A stretch of 64,000 nucleotides of DNA from Kushneria avicenniae (GCF_900112585.1 NZ_FOLY01000006.1:62001-126000), one strand, 5' to 3'. Positions 37,872 to 49,167 are shown, counted from the stretch's first letter. Notes: generated by a model not told the origin, from the letters alone. Numbers and translations are program-made.

Positions 37872-39110
37872 ATGCGCCGACTCCTAGTGCCGCTGATCTG
37901 GCCTGTCGTCTGCGGTGTGCTGCTGGCGCTGGTATTGCTGGATCACATGCCGCAGATCATTGACGGCGGCGACCAGCCGGCCGGCAATGGCGTCTCCAAT
38001 CAGGCGGCGCCCTCGCCAACCACACCCCGGACATCAACGCCGCCGGTGCAGCGCACGCCCCCCGTCACCCGTGACGCCACCCCGTTACAGCGCGGCCCCG
38101 GAACGGCAAGTTACTCCGATGCCGTGCAGCGGGCAGCGCCTGCCGTGGTCAATGTCTATTCGTCACGTCTGGTCGAGCGCGATCACCACCCGCTGATGTC
38201 GGATCCCTTTTTTGAACAGTTCTTTGGCAACAGTCAGTCGGGGCGGCGGCGCATGCTTTCGAGCCTCGGCTCGGGCGTCATCGTTAGCGCCGAAGGCTAC
38301 ATCCTGACCAACAACCACGTCATCAGCGGCGCTGATCAGGTACAGGTGGCACTGCGGGATGGTCGCGAAACCCTGGCCACCGTTATCGGCACCGATCCGG
38401 AAACGGATCTGGCCGTCCTCAAGATCGATCTGGACAATCTTCCGGTCATCGATCTGGCCGATGCCACCAATACCCGCGTTGGCGATATCGCTCTGGCCAT
38501 CGGCAATCCCTTTGGCGTGGGCCAGACCGTCACCATGGGCATCATCAGCGCTACCGGCCGCAACCATCTGGGTCTTAATGCCTACGAAGATTTCATCCAG
38601 ACAGATGCCGCCATTAATCCGGGCAACTCGGGCGGGGCGCTGGTCAACGCTGAAGGCGCGCTGGTCGGCATCAATACGGCCATCTTCTCGCGTACCGGCG
38701 GCTCGCAGGGCATCGGTTTTGCCATTCCCACCAATCTGGCGCACGGCATCCTCAACGATCTGGTCACTCGCGGCCGAGTGGTCAGAGGCTGGCTGGGAAT
38801 CGAGGCCCGGGAGGTGACCTCGAGTCTGGCATCATCACTGGACATCAATGCCCCGCGCGGGGTCGTGGTGTCGGATGTCGTGGAAGGCGGGCCGGCGGCA
38901 AAGGCCGGTATCCGGGTCGGCGACCTGATCCTGTCGATCGATGGCAAGCCATTGCTTGACGCCCAGACTGCCATGGTGGATATCGCAGAGATCGACCCCG
39001 GCAGAGAGCTGCCGATAGAGCTTTATCGCAGCGGCAAGCGCTTCAGTGTCAATGTGAGCGTCGGGGAGCGCCCCAGCCGCCCGGTGACGCCGGTTCAGCC
39101 CGAAAGCTGA
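37872..39110 (+). CDS. algW: Membrane-anchored periplasmic serine protease of the DegS/AlgW type
   Basis: Site-1 protease that senses misfolded outer-membrane proteins and cuts the anti-sigma factor (RseA/MucA) to release sigma-E. The 412 residues have an N-terminal membrane anchor (about 5-24), a long Pro/Thr/Ser-rich linker (about 35-80), and a trypsin-like domain with catalytic His in TNNHVISGA (near 150), Asp in ETDLAVLKI (near 178) and Ser in NPGNSGGALV (near 255). A single PDZ domain from about 310 separates it from two-PDZ DegP/MucD. AAGGA is eight bases upstream of the ATG. The algW symbol rests on the Pseudomonas-like neighbourhood. Confidence 0.94.
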   Translation: MRRLLVPLIWPVVCGVLLALVLLDHMPQIIDGGDQPAGNGVSNQAAPSPTTPRTSTPPVQRTPPVTRDATPLQRGPGTASYSDAVQRAAPAVVNVYSSRLVERDHHPLMSDPFFEQFFGNSQSGRRRMLSSLGSGVIVSAEGYILTNNHVISGADQVQVALRDGRETLATVIGTDPETDLAVLKIDLDNLPVIDLADATNTRVGDIALAIGNPFGVGQTVTMGIISATGRNHLGLNAYEDFIQTDAAINPGNSGGALVNAEGALVGINTAIFSRTGGSQGIGFAIPTNLAHGILNDLVTRGRVVRGWLGIEAREVTSSLASSLDINAPRGVVVSDVVEGGPAAKAGIRVGDLILSIDGKPLLDAQTAMVDIAEIDPGRELPIELYRSGKRFSVNVSVGERPSRPVTPVQPES

Positions 39111-39148
39111 CCGGCCACCCGTGACGAAAGGTGCTCCGCGGAGCTGTC

Positions 39149-40459
39149 TTAGTCCTGGTCGATCCGGTTCTCCGCCGAGCGCGCATGTGCGGTCAGCGAT
39201 TCGCCCCGTGCCAGAACGGAGGCAGTGCGGCCCAGCGTTGACGCCCCCTGTGGCGAGCACTGGATCAGTGACGAGCGCTTTTGAAAGTCGTAAACGCCCA
39301 GCGGCGAGGAAAAACGCGCCGTGCCTGATGTCGGCAGGACGTGATTGGGGCCGGCACAGTAGTCACCCAGCGCCTCGGCGGTGTAACGCCCCATGAAAAT
39401 GGCGCCGGCATGACGAACCTGCTCGGCCAGTCGCTCGGGCTCGGCCACCGACAGCTCCAGATGCTCCGGCGCGATACGATTGGCAAGCGTTATGGCCTGA
39501 GCCTCGTCCTCTACCAGAATCAGGGCGCCACGACGGGCCATGGATTCACGCACGATGTCGGCACGCTCGAGCGTGGGCAGCAGGCGATCGATACTCTCCA
39601 TGACTGCTTCCAGATGCTGGGCGTCCCAGCTGATCAGGATGGCCTGGGCATCTTCATCATGCTCGGCCTGTGAGAACAGGTCCATCGCCAGCCAGTCCGG
39701 ATCAGTGCCACCATCGGAGACCACCAGAATTTCCGACGGCCCGGCAATCATGTCGATGCCAACCTGACCGAACACGGCGCGCTTGGCCGTGGCCACGAAG
39801 ATATTGCCCGGCCCCACGATCTTGTCCACCTTCGGGATTGTCTCGGTGCCATGGGCCAGCGCCGCGACCGCCTGGGCACCACCGATGGTAAAGACGCGCG
39901 AAACACCCGCCACGTGCGCCGCCGCCAGCACCAGCTCATTAAGCACGCCATCCGGTGTCGGCACCACCATGATGATATCGTCGACGCCGGCCACGTGTGC
40001 CGGAATGACGTTCATCAAGACCGATGAGGGATAGGCCGCCTTGCCGCCGGGCACGTAGACCCCTGCCCTGTCCAGCGGTGTTACCTTCTGCCCCAGCATG
40101 GTGCCGTCGGCCTCCTGATACGACCAGGACTCGGGCTTTTGCCGCTCGTGATAGGCGCGAATGCGATCTCCTGCCACCGCCAGCGCCTGACGCTGCTCCT
40201 CCGGCAACCCCTGCCAGGCCTGTTCCAGCCGCTCGGCTGTCAGCGTCAGCGCCGACATGTCATCGACATCGAGGCGATCAAACTGACGGGTGAGATCGAT
40301 CACGGCCGCATCACCGCGTCGGCGAACATCGGCAATGATGCGATCGACGCTTTGCTGAACCTCGGCGTTTGACACGCTTTCCCAGTCCAGCAGCGCCTCC
40401 AGCCGGGATTCAAAATCCGGCTGGCATGTAGAAAGTCGATGTATGCTCTGCTTGTCCAT
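39149..40459 (-). CDS. hisD: Histidinol dehydrogenase
   Basis: Zinc- and NAD-dependent enzyme for the last two oxidations of histidine synthesis. The 436 residues from MDKQSIHRL carry [18 protein letters not shown] near 135, [31 protein letters not shown] near 225-255, [13 protein letters not shown] near 268 with the zinc/catalytic histidine, and IAPEHLEL near 330. It lies downstream of hisG on the same strand; hisC, which follows in pseudomonads, is not here. algW ends 38 bases away on the other strand. Confidence 0.97.
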   Translation of the reverse strand: MDKQSIHRLSTCQPDFESRLEALLDWESVSNAEVQQSVDRIIADVRRRGDAAVIDLTRQFDRLDVDDMSALTLTAERLEQAWQGLPEEQRQALAVAGDRIRAYHERQKPESWSYQEADGTMLGQKVTPLDRAGVYVPGGKAAYPSSVLMNVIPAHVAGVDDIIMVVPTPDGVLNELVLAAAHVAGVSRVFTIGGAQAVAALAHGTETIPKVDKIVGPGNIFVATAKRAVFGQVGIDMIAGPSEILVVSDGGTDPDWLAMDLFSQAEHDEDAQAILISWDAQHLEAVMESIDRLLPTLERADIVRESMARRGALILVEDEAQAITLANRIAPEHLELSVAEPERLAEQVRHAGAIFMGRYTAEALGDYCAGPNHVLPTSGTARFSSPLGVYDFQKRSSLIQCSPQGASTLGRTASVLARGESLTAHARSAENRIDQD

Positions 40460-40568
40460 TACGCCTGAATGACTCCTTGCGGTCCGGCGCATGCCGGAGA
40501 GTATCGTGCTGCTCTGATGACGCGACGCCCTGGCGTAATCTGCTCAAGAAACCGACAACATCACGGAT

Positions 40569-41225
40569 TCAGGAGGCCGTGTCACGCTGCTGGCGTTCGG
40601 CTACCGCCTGCCCCAGACGCTCGATCAGCGGACCAAGGCGTGCATGCTGTACGGTCATGGACGCCTTGTTGACCACCAGACGCGTACTGATGTCGGCGAT
40701 CAGCTCGCGCGGTACCATACCGTTGGCTCGCAGGGTATTGCCGGTATCGACAATATCCACGATCTCGTCGGCAAGGTTCATGAGCGGCGCCAGCTCCATC
40801 GCCCCGTACAGCTTGATGACCTCGGCCTGAATGCCCAGGCCCGAATAGTAACGCCGGGCGATATTGACGAACTTGGTCGCCACACGTCGCCGCGCCCGCC
40901 CGGGCGTCACGCCTTCGATGCCGGCCGTCATCAGACGACAGCGTGAAATATCCAGATCCAGAGGTTCATAAAGCCCCTGAGCACCATGCTCGAGCAGGAC
41001 ATCCTTGCCGGCAACGCCGGCATCAGCCGCTCCCATCTGTACGTAGGTCGGCACGTCGACAGCGCGAAGAATGACCAGTTTGACGTTATCAAGCGTGGTA
41101 TCGAACAAAAGCTTGCGGCTCTTGTCGAGCGGCTCCAGCGGCTCAATGCCGGCAGCAGCCAGCAGCGGCAGCGTCTCTTCGAGGATACGTCCCTTGGAGA
41201 GCGCCAGTATCAGCGGTTTACTCAT
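40569..41225 (-). CDS. hisG: ATP phosphoribosyltransferase, short form (HisG-S)
   Basis: First enzyme of histidine synthesis. At 218 residues it is the short form that lacks the C-terminal allosteric domain; in known cases it needs the HisZ regulatory subunit, which is not in the window. Motifs: [16 protein letters not shown] at 7-22, [20 protein letters not shown] near 65, [10 protein letters not shown], and the PRPP loop [16 protein letters not shown] near 157-172. Start at [12 protein letters not shown] is the family N-terminus; the frame is open to 41336. Confidence 0.96.
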   Translation of the reverse strand: MSKPLILALSKGRILEETLPLLAAAGIEPLEPLDKSRKLLFDTTLDNVKLVILRAVDVPTYVQMGAADAGVAGKDVLLEHGAQGLYEPLDLDISRCRLMTAGIEGVTPGRARRRVATKFVNIARRYYSGLGIQAEVIKLYGAMELAPLMNLADEIVDIVDTGNTLRANGMVPRELIADISTRLVVNKASMTVQHARLGPLIERLGQAVAERQQRDTAS

Positions 41226-41278
41226 GTGATCTTCAATGGCTGCAAAAATGAATCGACATGGCGTGCACCCGTGCCGTC

Positions 41279-42538
<1,260 letters not shown>

Positions 42539-42558
42539 TCACCAGACTTCCGTGGCAA

Positions 42559-42816
42559 TCAGGCACGATCTGAATCGGGCGACGCCTTGGCCAACTGGGC
42601 CGGCGTCATGGTTTTAATGCTGATGGCATGCAGCGCACCGCTGGCAATCTCTTCGGAAAGCGCCGAATAGATCAGTTGCTGACGCTTGACCGGCGTCATC
42701 CCTTCAAAGACATCGCCAATGGCGGTGACCTGAAAGTTGCATCCCTCTCCCTGAACACGAAATTCACAGGACTCGACTCGCGCCTCGAGCAGGCGCTTGA
42801 CTTCATCAGGCTGCAT
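42559..42816 (-). CDS. ibaG: BolA/IbaG family protein
   Basis: An 85-residue BolA-like protein that works with monothiol glutaredoxin in iron-sulfur handling and, in E. coli, affects acid stress. The start [14 protein letters not shown] is the usual one; the frame is open to 42903. The fold shows [24 protein letters not shown] with the expected helix-turn-helix-like centre and an [15 protein letters not shown]-terminal strand. It precedes murA by 20 bases, a conserved pairing, and is separated from the mla operon by a terminator. Confidence 0.94.
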   Translation of the reverse strand: MQPDEVKRLLEARVESCEFRVQGEGCNFQVTAIGDVFEGMTPVKRQQLIYSALSEEIASGALHAISIKTMTPAQLAKASPDSDRA

Positions 42817-42889
42817 GGTGACTCCTTCACGGTTTCGTTGGTCGCCAATGGTAAATGAAAAGCACGACCCGGCGCGAACGGACAACAAA

Positions 42890-42917
42890 AAAAGCGGCGT
42901 CAATGAACGCCGCTTTT
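42890..42917 (-). terminator. Terminator of the mla operon
   Basis: On the minus strand an 11-base-pair stem (AAAAGCGGCGT / ACGCCGCTTTT) with a six-base loop is followed by a T run. It lies about 30 bases after mlaB and separates the mla operon from ibaG-murA. Confidence 0.9.
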
Positions 42918-42945
42918 AAATCATGAGGCCTGCACTTTCACTTGA

Positions 42946-43299
42946 TCAGCTGTCACCGGCAGCGGCAAACGAGGTTTCGTGCGCCGGAAACACATCGCCA
43001 AGCTCCGCCATCTCGATCAGCTCACGCATGCGATCGGAGAGCGTAATGCGATCCACCTCCAGGTGTTTCGACTGCGCAGTGCGCAGCCATTCCAGCAGCA
43101 CCGAAATGGTGGCGCTGCTGGTTCGTTCAACGCCGCACAGATTGAAGGACACCTGCGTCCCGCCGTAACCCTGCAACCAGTCAATGCCGGCGGTCGCCAG
43201 CGCCGGCGCGTTATCAAAGCCCGGCGCCCCCTTTAGATACAGGGCGGCATCGCGGGCTTCAAGGGTAACGGCATCATCACTGTAGAGCGTGTCGCTCAT
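42946..43299 (-). CDS. mlaB: STAS-domain protein MlaB
   Basis: Cytoplasmic STAS subunit that stabilises the MlaFE phospholipid transporter. The 117 residues have the STAS core (VTLEARDAALYLKG, VSFNLCGVERTSSATISVLLEWLRTAQ) with the conserved Thr/Ser loop. It starts at the last base of the mlaC stop and ends the mlaFEDCB operon. Confidence 0.93.
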   Translation of the reverse strand: MSDTLYSDDAVTLEARDAALYLKGAPGFDNAPALATAGIDWLQGYGGTQVSFNLCGVERTSSATISVLLEWLRTAQSKHLEVDRITLSDRMRELIEMAELGDVFPAHETSFAAAGDS

Positions 43300-43955
43300 C
43301 AGCCCTGCGCCTTCTGATTGTTTCCGTCGCCGTCTTCAAGATCGACATCGGGCGACCAGCCATTGATGACCGCATCAAAGTCGCGGTTATTGGAACGCAT
43401 GGCCTGATCAAACTGGTTGCGGAAGGTCAGCCCCAGATTGATGCCATTGACCACCACATTGATCACCTTCCATTCACCGTCACGCTCACGCAGCGTATAG
43501 GAGACCGGATAGCGCTCGCCGCTGGCAGCCACGACTTCCATATCGACACTGGCCTGATCGTCATAGCGCTGGCTCTGGTTGTTCTCCAGTACGCGCACGT
43601 CCTTGTAGTCAAACGTCACCAGGCCCTGAGCGTAGGTATCGATCAGGGTCTGCTTGAAAACGCGCGCAAAACGGCTGCGCTGCTCGGGAGAAGCGGCCTG
43701 GAAATATTTGCCCATGACGCTTGCCGACGCGTAGCGCCAGTCAACAATGGGATCAATGTTCTGATCGACAACCTTCTTGAGCTCGTCGGGATTGTTGCGA
43801 TAGCGCTGCTGATTGTTGTCAAGTTTCGACATCAGCTGCTCGACGCTCTGACTGACCACTTCATGCGGAGACTGATTGGCCGCCTGTGCAGTCACAACAC
43901 CCATGCCGAGCATGGCGGCGACCAGAACGCCCACATAGCGAGAGACTTTTTTCAT
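43299..43955 (-). CDS. mlaC: Periplasmic phospholipid-binding protein MlaC
   Basis: Shuttles phospholipid between the outer-membrane MlaA-porin complex and MlaFEDB. The 218-residue precursor has a signal peptide cut near AQA-ANQ (about residue 26), then the MlaC/Ttg2D fold (QQRYRNNPDELKKVVDQNIDPIVDW, QTLIDTYAQGLVTFD, GEWKVINVVVNGINLGLTFRNQF). Start at MKKVSRYVGV, with AGGAGGT upstream; the frame is open to 43979. It is separated from mlaD by 72 bases. Confidence 0.96.
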   Translation of the reverse strand: MKKVSRYVGVLVAAMLGMGVVTAQAANQSPHEVVSQSVEQLMSKLDNNQQRYRNNPDELKKVVDQNIDPIVDWRYASASVMGKYFQAASPEQRSRFARVFKQTLIDTYAQGLVTFDYKDVRVLENNQSQRYDDQASVDMEVVAASGERYPVSYTLRERDGEWKVINVVVNGINLGLTFRNQFDQAMRSNNRDFDAVINGWSPDVDLEDGDGNNQKAQG

Positions 43956-44027
43956 GTACTGCACCTCCTGGTTAAACAAATGGCGCGGGCACCGATGACC
44001 TGCATCGGCATCCGGAATCTGCCCGGG

Positions 44028-44489
44028 TTACTTGGACATGTTCGAGACAAACTGCTGGATCAGCTCCTCAAGCACCAGTGCCGACTGCGTATCGCGAATC
44101 GTGCCGCCATCCTTGATCATTTCAGGCGCGCCACCGGTGGAAAGGCCGATATATTTTTCACCCAGAAGCCCTGCCGTCAGAATAGATGCCGTGGAATCTT
44201 CCGTCAGTTTTTCCCCAACATCACTGTCGATTTTCATCGTCACACGCCCTTCAAGCCACTGAGGATCTAGCTCGATATCGGTAATTCGCCCCACGGTGAC
44301 ACCTGCCATGGTGACCCTTGAGCGCTCCTTGAGCCCACCGATGTTGCTGAAGTTCGCATGTATCGTGAAATTCTGCTCGGCCTGGCCAGGCGCCAGACCA
44401 CTTACCTGCAGACCCAGAAAGACGAGTCCCAGAAAACCGGCCAGCACAAAGGCACCAACACCGGCTTCAAGCCACTTAGAGCGCTTCAT
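44028..44489 (-). CDS. mlaD: MCE-domain lipid transport protein MlaD
   Basis: Inner-membrane-anchored hexameric MCE protein that forms the periplasmic pore on MlaFE. The 153 residues start [26 protein letters not shown] (membrane anchor about 7-27), followed by the MCE domain (FTIHANFSNIGGLKERSRVTMAGVTVGRI, LLGEKYIGLSTGG) and a C-terminal helix (ALVLEELIQQFVSNM). The start overlaps the mlaE stop by one base; the frame is open to 44633 inside mlaE. Confidence 0.96.
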   Translation of the reverse strand: MKRSKWLEAGVGAFVLAGFLGLVFLGLQVSGLAPGQAEQNFTIHANFSNIGGLKERSRVTMAGVTVGRITDIELDPQWLEGRVTMKIDSDVGEKLTEDSTASILTAGLLGEKYIGLSTGGAPEMIKDGGTIRDTQSALVLEELIQQFVSNMSK

Positions 44490-45265
44490 CAGAATTCTCC
44501 AAACATCAGCGCGGTCAAAATGAAATCCAGCCCCAGTACGGCCAGCGAGCCAAAGACGACGGTTCGAGTCGTGGCACGCGAGATTCCCTCGGAGGTTGGT
44601 ATGAGATCGTAGCCCTGAAAGACGGCGATCCATGTCACGACGACGCCAAAGACCACGCTTTTCAACATGCCGTTCATGACGTCGTCCAGGAAGATGACGC
44701 TGCCCTGCATGTTGCCCCAGAACGAGCCCTGATCCACACCCAGCCAGTCCACGCCGACCAGATAGCCACCGGCAATGCCGATCACACTGAAAAAGACGGT
44801 CAGAATCGGCATGGAGATAAACCCGGCCCAGAGACGCGGCGAAATGACACGACGCAGAGGATCAACGCCGATCATCTCCATGCTGGAGAGCTGCTCGGTT
44901 GCCTTCATCAACCCGATTTCGGCCGTCAGCGCCGACCCGGCACGCCCGGCAAACAAAAGCGCCGTCACAACGGGCGCAAGCTCTCGCAGGAGCGACAGAG
45001 CGACCATCTGCCCCAGCGCCTCATCGGCGCCAAATCCCGACAGGACCAGATACCCCTGCAGGGCAATGACCATACCAATGAACAGGCCCGAAACGGCCAC
45101 AATGGGCAGCGACATGACGCCCACGAAATACATCTGCCGCAGCCACAGCCGAACCCCCTCGGCCCGGGGAAGATGAAAGAGCGCCTGCACCAGAAAGATG
45201 GCGCTGCGACCCAGCGACTCGAGCGTATTCAGCGTTTTGTGCCCCAGAGACGTCAACGGTGACAT
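44489..45265 (-). CDS. mlaE: ABC transporter permease MlaE
   Basis: Membrane subunit of the phospholipid transporter. The 258 residues show the MlaE/YrbE family core: [74 protein letters not shown] and LMFGEF at the end. Five to six membrane segments. The ATG at 45265 has GGAGG seven bases upstream and overlaps the mlaF stop by one base; the GTG one codon earlier is less well spaced. Confidence 0.96.
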   Translation of the reverse strand: MSPLTSLGHKTLNTLESLGRSAIFLVQALFHLPRAEGVRLWLRQMYFVGVMSLPIVAVSGLFIGMVIALQGYLVLSGFGADEALGQMVALSLLRELAPVVTALLFAGRAGSALTAEIGLMKATEQLSSMEMIGVDPLRRVISPRLWAGFISMPILTVFFSVIGIAGGYLVGVDWLGVDQGSFWGNMQGSVIFLDDVMNGMLKSVVFGVVVTWIAVFQGYDLIPTSEGISRATTRTVVFGSLAVLGLDFILTALMFGEF

Positions 45266-46077
45266 CACGACACCTCCGATGGCGCAAGAATATCCTCGTA
45301 GAAATCCTTCGAGGGATAATGAAAGGGCACCGGCCCATCAGGCTTGCCCTGTATAAACTGACTGACCCGGGGATCTCTGGCATCGCGCAGGGAGTCCGGC
45401 GACCCGCTCGCCATCACCTTGCCATCGGCGATTACGTAGACATGGTCAGCAATCGACAGGGTCTCCTTGATATCGTGGGAAACCACGATGGCCGTCATGT
45501 TGAAGGCGCTGTTGAGCCGTCGGATCAGTGTGACCAGAACTCCCATGGAAATGGGGTCCTGACCGACAAAGGGCTCATCATACATGATCAGATCCGGGTC
45601 AAGCGCGATGGCACGGGCCAGTGCCACGCGACGGGTCATCCCGCCCGACAGCTCGGCAGGCATGAGGTCACGAGCGCCACGAAGACCCACGGCCTGCAGC
45701 TTGATCAATACCAGATCGCGGATCATGTGCTCGGGCAGGTCCGTATGAACTCGCAGCGGAAAGGCCACGTTTTCAAAAACGTTCAGATCCGAAAAGAGCG
45801 CCCCGCTTTGAAACAGCATGCCCATGCGGCGTCGCATCCGGAACAGCGCCTGGCGTGACAGCCGATGCACATTGTCATTGCCGACATGCACACTGCCCGA
45901 ATCCGGCGTAAGCTGCCCGGCGATCAGCTTGAGCATGGTTGTCTTGCCAGTGCCGCTGGGTCCCATGATGGCGGTGATGCGCCCCTTTGGAATCTCCAGA
46001 TCCACGCCCGAAAAAATGGGTCTGCCAGCTCGCGAGAAATGAAGATTCTCGACGCTGACCAGTGTTGAGTCAGACAT
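45265..46077 (-). CDS. mlaF: ABC transporter ATPase MlaF
   Basis: ATPase of the Mla phospholipid system that keeps the outer leaflet of the outer membrane free of phospholipid. The 270 residues contain Walker [15 protein letters not shown] near 38-51, the signature [33 protein letters not shown] near 138-170 with Walker B, and the switch histidine in VVSHDIKE near 200. Start [18 protein letters not shown] has CAGGAG upstream. First gene of mlaFEDCB, divergent from kdsD. Confidence 0.97.
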   Translation of the reverse strand: MSDSTLVSVENLHFSRAGRPIFSGVDLEIPKGRITAIMGPSGTGKTTMLKLIAGQLTPDSGSVHVGNDNVHRLSRQALFRMRRRMGMLFQSGALFSDLNVFENVAFPLRVHTDLPEHMIRDLVLIKLQAVGLRGARDLMPAELSGGMTRRVALARAIALDPDLIMYDEPFVGQDPISMGVLVTLIRRLNSAFNMTAIVVSHDIKETLSIADHVYVIADGKVMASGSPDSLRDARDPRVSQFIQGKPDGPVPFHYPSKDFYEDILAPSEVS

Positions 46078-46130
46078 ACAACTCCTGAGTAGACACAAAA
46101 GGATATGGAGTTAGCGAACATCGTATCCGA

Positions 46131-46136
46131 ATTATA
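46131..46136 (-). promoter_or_regulatory. Candidate -10 element for the mla operon
   Basis: A perfect TATAAT on the minus strand lies about 55 bases before mlaF in the mlaF-kdsD divergent region. No good -35 hexamer is seen at 16-18 bases, so an activator or extended contact may be needed. Confidence 0.4.
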
Positions 46137-46294
46137 CCCGACCCCACCAGTGCCCGCGGCCGACGACTGCCATAAAGGCATAAAAACGCGAATGGATACG
46201 ATGCCATCGGGGGCTCCTGAAGGCGGCGGCCATACGTGATGCGAGCCTCGGTGATGCTTGTGCCCGGGGGCATCCGGCGTCAGAATCCGATGCC

Positions 46295-47278
46295 ATGATG
46301 ACACCCGACACCGATCACGATTTTCTGGCCAGCGCCCGACGCACGCTCCAGCTTGAGCAAAATGCCCTCGAGGCGCTGCGTGAGCGCCTCGATGACCCCT
46401 TTTCTCGCGCCTGCCGGCACATGCTTGAATGTCACGGGCGCGTGGTGGTGACCGGCGTTGGCAAGTCCGGCCATATCGGTCGCAAGATGGCCGCTACGCT
46501 GGCCAGCACCGGCACTCCCGCCTTTTTCGTGCATGCCGGCGAAGCCAGCCACGGCGACCTGGGGATGCTGGTGCGCAACGATCTTGTGCTGGCGCTTTCC
46601 AACTCCGGCGAAACGGCCGAACTGACCGCCCTTCTGCCGCTGTTCAAACGCATGGGCACTACCTTGATTGCCATGACCGGCAACCCGGCCTCAAGCCTTG
46701 CCAGACACGCCGATGTCCACCTCGACGTCAGCGTGGCGCAGGAAGCCTGTCCGCTGAATCTGGCCCCGACCTCCTCGACCACGGCAGCGCTGGCGCTAGG
46801 CGATGCGCTGGCGATCGCCCTGCTCGAGGCGCGTCGATTCAGCCCTGAGGATTTCGCCCTCTCTCATCCGGGCGGCACGCTGGGCAAACGCCTGCTGCTG
46901 CGGGTGGAGGATCTGATGCATACCGACAGCGAGCTTCCGGTCATCGGTGAAAACGCGCTTCTCAGTGAGGCACTAATAGAAATGACCCGCAAGGGACACG
47001 GATTTACCTGTGTCACCGACCACACCGGTCGTCTTGTCGGAATCTACACCGATGGTGATCTGCGCCGCACCATTGATCGTCACGGCGATGTTCGCCAGCT
47101 GATGATCAGAGAGGTCATGACCCACGGCGGGCGGACCATTGAAGCCAACACGCTTGCAGCAGAAGCGGTCAGGATCATGGAGGACCATCGCATTACAGCA
47201 CTGGTCATCGTGGATCATCAGCATCGGCCCACCGGACTGCTCAAGATGCATGATCTTTTGAGAAGCGGCATTGTCTAG
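46295..47278 (+). CDS. kdsD: D-arabinose 5-phosphate isomerase
   Basis: Converts ribulose 5-phosphate to arabinose 5-phosphate, the precursor of Kdo in LPS. The 327 residues contain an N-terminal SIS domain (VVVTGVGKSGHIGRKMAATLASTGTP near 49, LALSNSGETAELTALLP near 99, LAPTSSTTAALALGDALA near 155) and two CBS domains from about 205 (VEDLMHTDSELPV, IREVMTHGGRTIEA). It heads the kdsD-kdsC-lptC-lptA-lptB series, without the CaCA antiporter gene that precedes it in E. coli. Confidence 0.97.
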   Translation: MMTPDTDHDFLASARRTLQLEQNALEALRERLDDPFSRACRHMLECHGRVVVTGVGKSGHIGRKMAATLASTGTPAFFVHAGEASHGDLGMLVRNDLVLALSNSGETAELTALLPLFKRMGTTLIAMTGNPASSLARHADVHLDVSVAQEACPLNLAPTSSTTAALALGDALAIALLEARRFSPEDFALSHPGGTLGKRLLLRVEDLMHTDSELPVIGENALLSEALIEMTRKGHGFTCVTDHTGRLVGIYTDGDLRRTIDRHGDVRQLMIREVMTHGGRTIEANTLAAEAVRIMEDHRITALVIVDHQHRPTGLLKMHDLLRSGIV

Positions 47279-47410
47279 CAACGACGTCTATCAAAGACCG
47301 ACAAAGAATCTGCCCGCATGGAAACAGGGCAGACGACATCTGCATCAGCTTCAAGCATCGACTATCCCATCGGAGATCCGACAGCACACGCCATGATACG
47401 TTCAGATGAC

Positions 47411-47947
47411 ATGACCGCTGACCTGAATGAACGCGCCCGACCCATTCGACTGCTGGCGCTCGACGTGGACGGCATACTGACCGACGGCCGGCTTCGATAC
47501 GCCTCGCAGCCCCACGATGATGGTGACAAGGTATTTCACGTCCGTGACGGGCTCGGCCTCAAGCTGATCATGCAGGCCGGCATTGATGTTGCCCTGATTA
47601 CCGGTCGAATCTCTCCTGCCGTTGATCGACGCGCGCAGGAGCTGGGCATTCGTCATGTCATTCAGGGGCGTGACGACAAACAGGTCGCCCTTGAAACCCT
47701 GATGACAGAGCTGGCTCTGAAGCCACGGGAAGTCTGCTATTGCGGCGATGATCTACCCGACCTGGGTGCGATCATGTATGCCGGCCTTGGCGTGACGGTA
47801 GCGGATGCGCCGGACTATATTCGTCAGCGGGCCGACAGGGTCACCCGTATACCCGGCGGTCACGGTGCGGTTCGCGAACTCTGTGAATGGCTGCTGAGTG
47901 CACGAGGTGACTGGCAGGCTATCATTGGTGCCCACGAGTGGCCCTGA
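47411..47947 (+). CDS. kdsC: 3-deoxy-D-manno-octulosonate 8-phosphate phosphatase
   Basis: HAD-family tetrameric phosphatase that releases Kdo from Kdo 8-phosphate. The catalytic motif I is LLALDVDGILTDGRL (nucleophile Asp in DVDG), motif II ALITGRIS, and motif IV CYCGDDLPDLGAI. From MTADLNERARPIRLL the product is 178 residues and lines up with Pseudomonas KdsC. In-frame ATGs at 47318 and 47393 would give longer forms; none has a good ribosome binding site, so the start is uncertain. Confidence 0.93.
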   Translation: MTADLNERARPIRLLALDVDGILTDGRLRYASQPHDDGDKVFHVRDGLGLKLIMQAGIDVALITGRISPAVDRRAQELGIRHVIQGRDDKQVALETLMTELALKPREVCYCGDDLPDLGAIMYAGLGVTVADAPDYIRQRADRVTRIPGGHGAVRELCEWLLSARGDWQAIIGAHEWP

Positions 47948-47978
47948 GGCCATACCGTTTATCCGACAGGACATGCAA

Positions 47979-48569
47979 ATGGCTCTTCGCGACAGACTCC
48001 CGAGCGGGCGAACACGAACGCGCCTTGGCATTCTGGTGCTGGTACTGGCGCTTGGTGGTGTCCTGACGCTGATCGACCAGCGCAACACCCTGATGGCCCC
48101 CGGCCCTGCGCCGGACAGCGAAGCAGGTGTTCCGGATTATTATCTTGAAGGCGTGTCCTATACCCGCTTTAACGAGCAGGGTCGCACGGCGCAGACCATG
48201 GAAAGCCCGCGCGTATCCCACACGCCGGAAGACGACGTTACCCGCGCCGTCACACCGCATTTCACCCTGCTGGGCGATGACGGCAATCGCTGGACAGCCG
48301 ATGGTGAGCGCGCCACGCTCGGCCCCGGTGCCAATACGTTCGAGCTGGCCGGCAACGCCATACTGCGCCAGCCGGCGGACGGGTGGCAACTTGAAACGGA
48401 TGTGCTGCATTATGACGTACCGTCGCAGCACGCGTGGAGCGATAGCGAGGCCGTCTTCACCCGGAACGAGCAGCGCACCCGCGGCGACCGCTTTGACGGC
48501 TGGGTCAATGAGGACCGCATGACGCTGGAAGGCAATGTTCAGGGCTTTCACCCGCCCATTCGCCGGTAA
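47979..48569 (+). CDS. lptC: LPS export protein LptC
   Basis: Bitopic inner-membrane protein that passes LPS from LptB2FG to LptA. The 196 residues have an N-terminal membrane helix (about 14-31, LGILVLVLALGGVLTLI) and the LptC beta-jellyroll (PDYYLEGVSYTRFNEQGRTAQTM, FELAGNAILRQP, MTLEGNVQG). Start at MALRDRLPSG with AGGA seven bases upstream; ATG at 47973 is two codons earlier. It follows kdsC by 31 bases. Confidence 0.94.
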   Translation: MALRDRLPSGRTRTRLGILVLVLALGGVLTLIDQRNTLMAPGPAPDSEAGVPDYYLEGVSYTRFNEQGRTAQTMESPRVSHTPEDDVTRAVTPHFTLLGDDGNRWTADGERATLGPGANTFELAGNAILRQPADGWQLETDVLHYDVPSQHAWSDSEAVFTRNEQRTRGDRFDGWVNEDRMTLEGNVQGFHPPIRR

Positions 48570-48609
48570 TTGCCGCCCTTTACTACATGAATGACGACAA
48601 GGATTTCCC

Positions 48610-49167
48610 ATGATGCGCCCTGTGCTGCTGTGTACCTCTGCCCTGCTGCTGGCACTGCTCGGTCAGCAGGCCATGGCTCTGGAAAGTGATCGCCAGAAAC
48701 CCATCAATATCGGCGCCGATGAGCTCAATATCGATAATCGCGCCGGTACCGCCGTTTATACCGGCACCGTCGAGGTCGATCAGGGCACCATGAAGCTGCG
48801 CTCCAGCCGGGTCGAGCTAAAGCGCGGTCAGAGCGGCGGCCTCTCGAGCCTGACGGCAAAGGGCGGCAGCGATGGCCGCGCCTATATCGAACAGCAGCCG
48901 GCGCCCAGCGACCCGCTGGCCAAGGGCTGGGGCAATACCATTATCTATCACGCCGGAGACCGACGCGTGGAGCTGATCGGTAACGCCGAGCTTCATCAAA
49001 ACGGCGACACTTTCAACGGTGGCTACGTGGAATATTTCCTCGACTCGCGTCAGGTCAACGCGCGCGGCAACCAGAGCGCTCAGGGCAGCAGCGATGCCGG
49101 CAGCAGCTCAAGTGGCCGTGTGCGCATGCAGCTCACTCCCGAGGACCAACAGGGCAGCAGCAATTGA
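48610..49167 (+). CDS. lptA: Periplasmic LPS bridge protein LptA
   Basis: Forms the periplasmic filament that carries LPS between membranes. The 185-residue precursor has a signal peptide ending AMA-LES (about residue 23), and the OstA/LptA beta-jellyroll ([63 protein letters not shown]). The tail is Ser/Gln-rich. AAGGA is six bases upstream of the ATG. Its stop overlaps the lptB start by one base. Confidence 0.96.
   Translation: MMRPVLLCTSALLLALLGQQAMALESDRQKPINIGADELNIDNRAGTAVYTGTVEVDQGTMKLRSSRVELKRGQSGGLSSLTAKGGSDGRAYIEQQPAPSDPLAKGWGNTIIYHAGDRRVELIGNAELHQNGDTFNGGYVEYFLDSRQVNARGNQSAQGSSDAGSSSSGRVRMQLTPEDQQGSSN

Noticed and set aside
39133-39144. The 12-base palindrome GCTCCGCGGAGC between algW and hisD.
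   Set aside because: No loop and no T tract on either side; too little evidence to call it a terminator or an operator.
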